Part shown: positions 5,396 to 5,559 of the stretch, piece after piece | Numbering within the stretch: position 1 is the stretch's first letter | Layout of the letters: each line of letters opens with the position of its first letter | Assembly (NCBI RefSeq): GCF_946187255.1 | Contig: NZ_CAMHRZ010000234.1 | Coordinates: forward strand, 1-5,559 | From: an uncultured Ruminococcus sp. | GTDB lineage: Bacteria > Bacillota > Clostridia > Oscillospirales > Ruminococcaceae | DNA: 5,559 bases | Reading direction: 5' to 3' | The notes under the pieces: generated by a model | Databases searched by the model: none | The model's input: only the letters and a program-made list of their open reading frames with translations | What the model was told of the DNA's origin: nothing | Translations under genes and position numbers: made by a program

Positions 5396-5423
5396 CTCTC
5401 CTGCAATAGCGGGGGAGTTTTTT
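5396..5423 (+). terminator. Terminator of the tRNA operon
   Basis: A 9-bp stem pairs CTCTCCTGC (5396-5404) with GCGGGGGAG (5409-5417), with two wobbles, around an AATA loop. It is followed by TTTTTT and a further T-run. It lies seven bases after tRNA-His and closes a three-tRNA transcript. Confidence 0.9.
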
Positions 5424-5559
5424 ATTTGTTTTTTTAATTTGCGGTGTATATAATAGTAGTGTTAAGTCATGGTATTTCCATTATTGATACGGAGGTGCTG
5501 TGGCGTTTTTTTTGTCTTAGTTTTTCTTGTCTTATATTATAATCTTCTATTTTTTTCTG
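5424..5559 (+). other. T-rich trailing region with a possible promoter
   Basis: TTGTTT (5426-5431) and TATAAT (5449-5454) are 17 bp apart and may be a promoter for a gene beyond the window. A frame from ATG at 5469 stays open to the edge and would encode two arginines followed by a hydrophobic stretch, like a signal peptide. It has no ribosome binding site, and T-rich DNA gives Phe and Leu codons in any case. A GGAGG at 5491-5495 is followed in the best-spaced frame by a stop after six codons. I do not call a gene here. Confidence 0.3.

Noticed and set aside
5491..5520. GGAGG followed by a GTG at 5500, considered as a gene start.
   Set aside because: The frame stops after six codons.

Overview
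The window looks like a chromosomal segment of an anaerobic, plant-fibre-degrading Firmicute of the Ruminococcus type, possibly close to R. albus. The main reason is the partial gene at the left edge, which ends in a type I dockerin, the domain that plugs enzymes into cellulosomes. Consensus SigA-type promoters, strong GGAGG-like ribosome binding sites, an S-box leader on metK, an unlinked yaaT/ricT gene and tRNAs without an encoded CCA fit the same group. The species guess is inference from the style of the dockerin repeat, not from a search.

Layout. (1) 2-197: C-terminal end of a dockerin-bearing secreted protein and its terminator. (2) 242-3202, plus strand: a promoter followed by four closely packed genes: a PSP1/RicT (YaaT) family protein, a small zinc-dependent phospholipase C-like protein, a three-helix membrane protein of unknown function, and a D-2-hydroxyacid dehydrogenase. 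Gaps are 0, about 50 and 3 nt, so they probably share one transcript. (3) 3194-3462: a 269-bp intergenic element bounded by inverted heptamer arrays and containing a strong hairpin. It supplies the last codons and stop codons of both convergent neighbours. (4) 3440-4927, minus strand: metK (S-adenosylmethionine synthetase) with a complete SAM-I (S-box) riboswitch, an intrinsic terminator and a consensus promoter. (5) 4928-5423, plus strand: a divergent stable-RNA promoter driving tRNA-Gly(TCC), tRNA-Arg(TCT) and tRNA-His(GTG), closed by an intrinsic terminator. (6) 5424-5559: T-rich sequence with a possible promoter and an unproven hydrophobic reading frame running off the edge.

How it works together. 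metK makes SAM, and its own leader senses SAM and stops transcription when SAM is plentiful. The yaaT cluster has no obvious single pathway: RicT acts in RNA processing, the dehydrogenase reduces 2-keto acids, and the other two are uncharacterised. Most of the window is ordinary housekeeping sequence. I did not find a convincing new biological system. The parts most worth a second look are the inverted-repeat element that rewrites the ends of two genes, and an extra set of complementary segments in the metK leader beyond the riboswitch.
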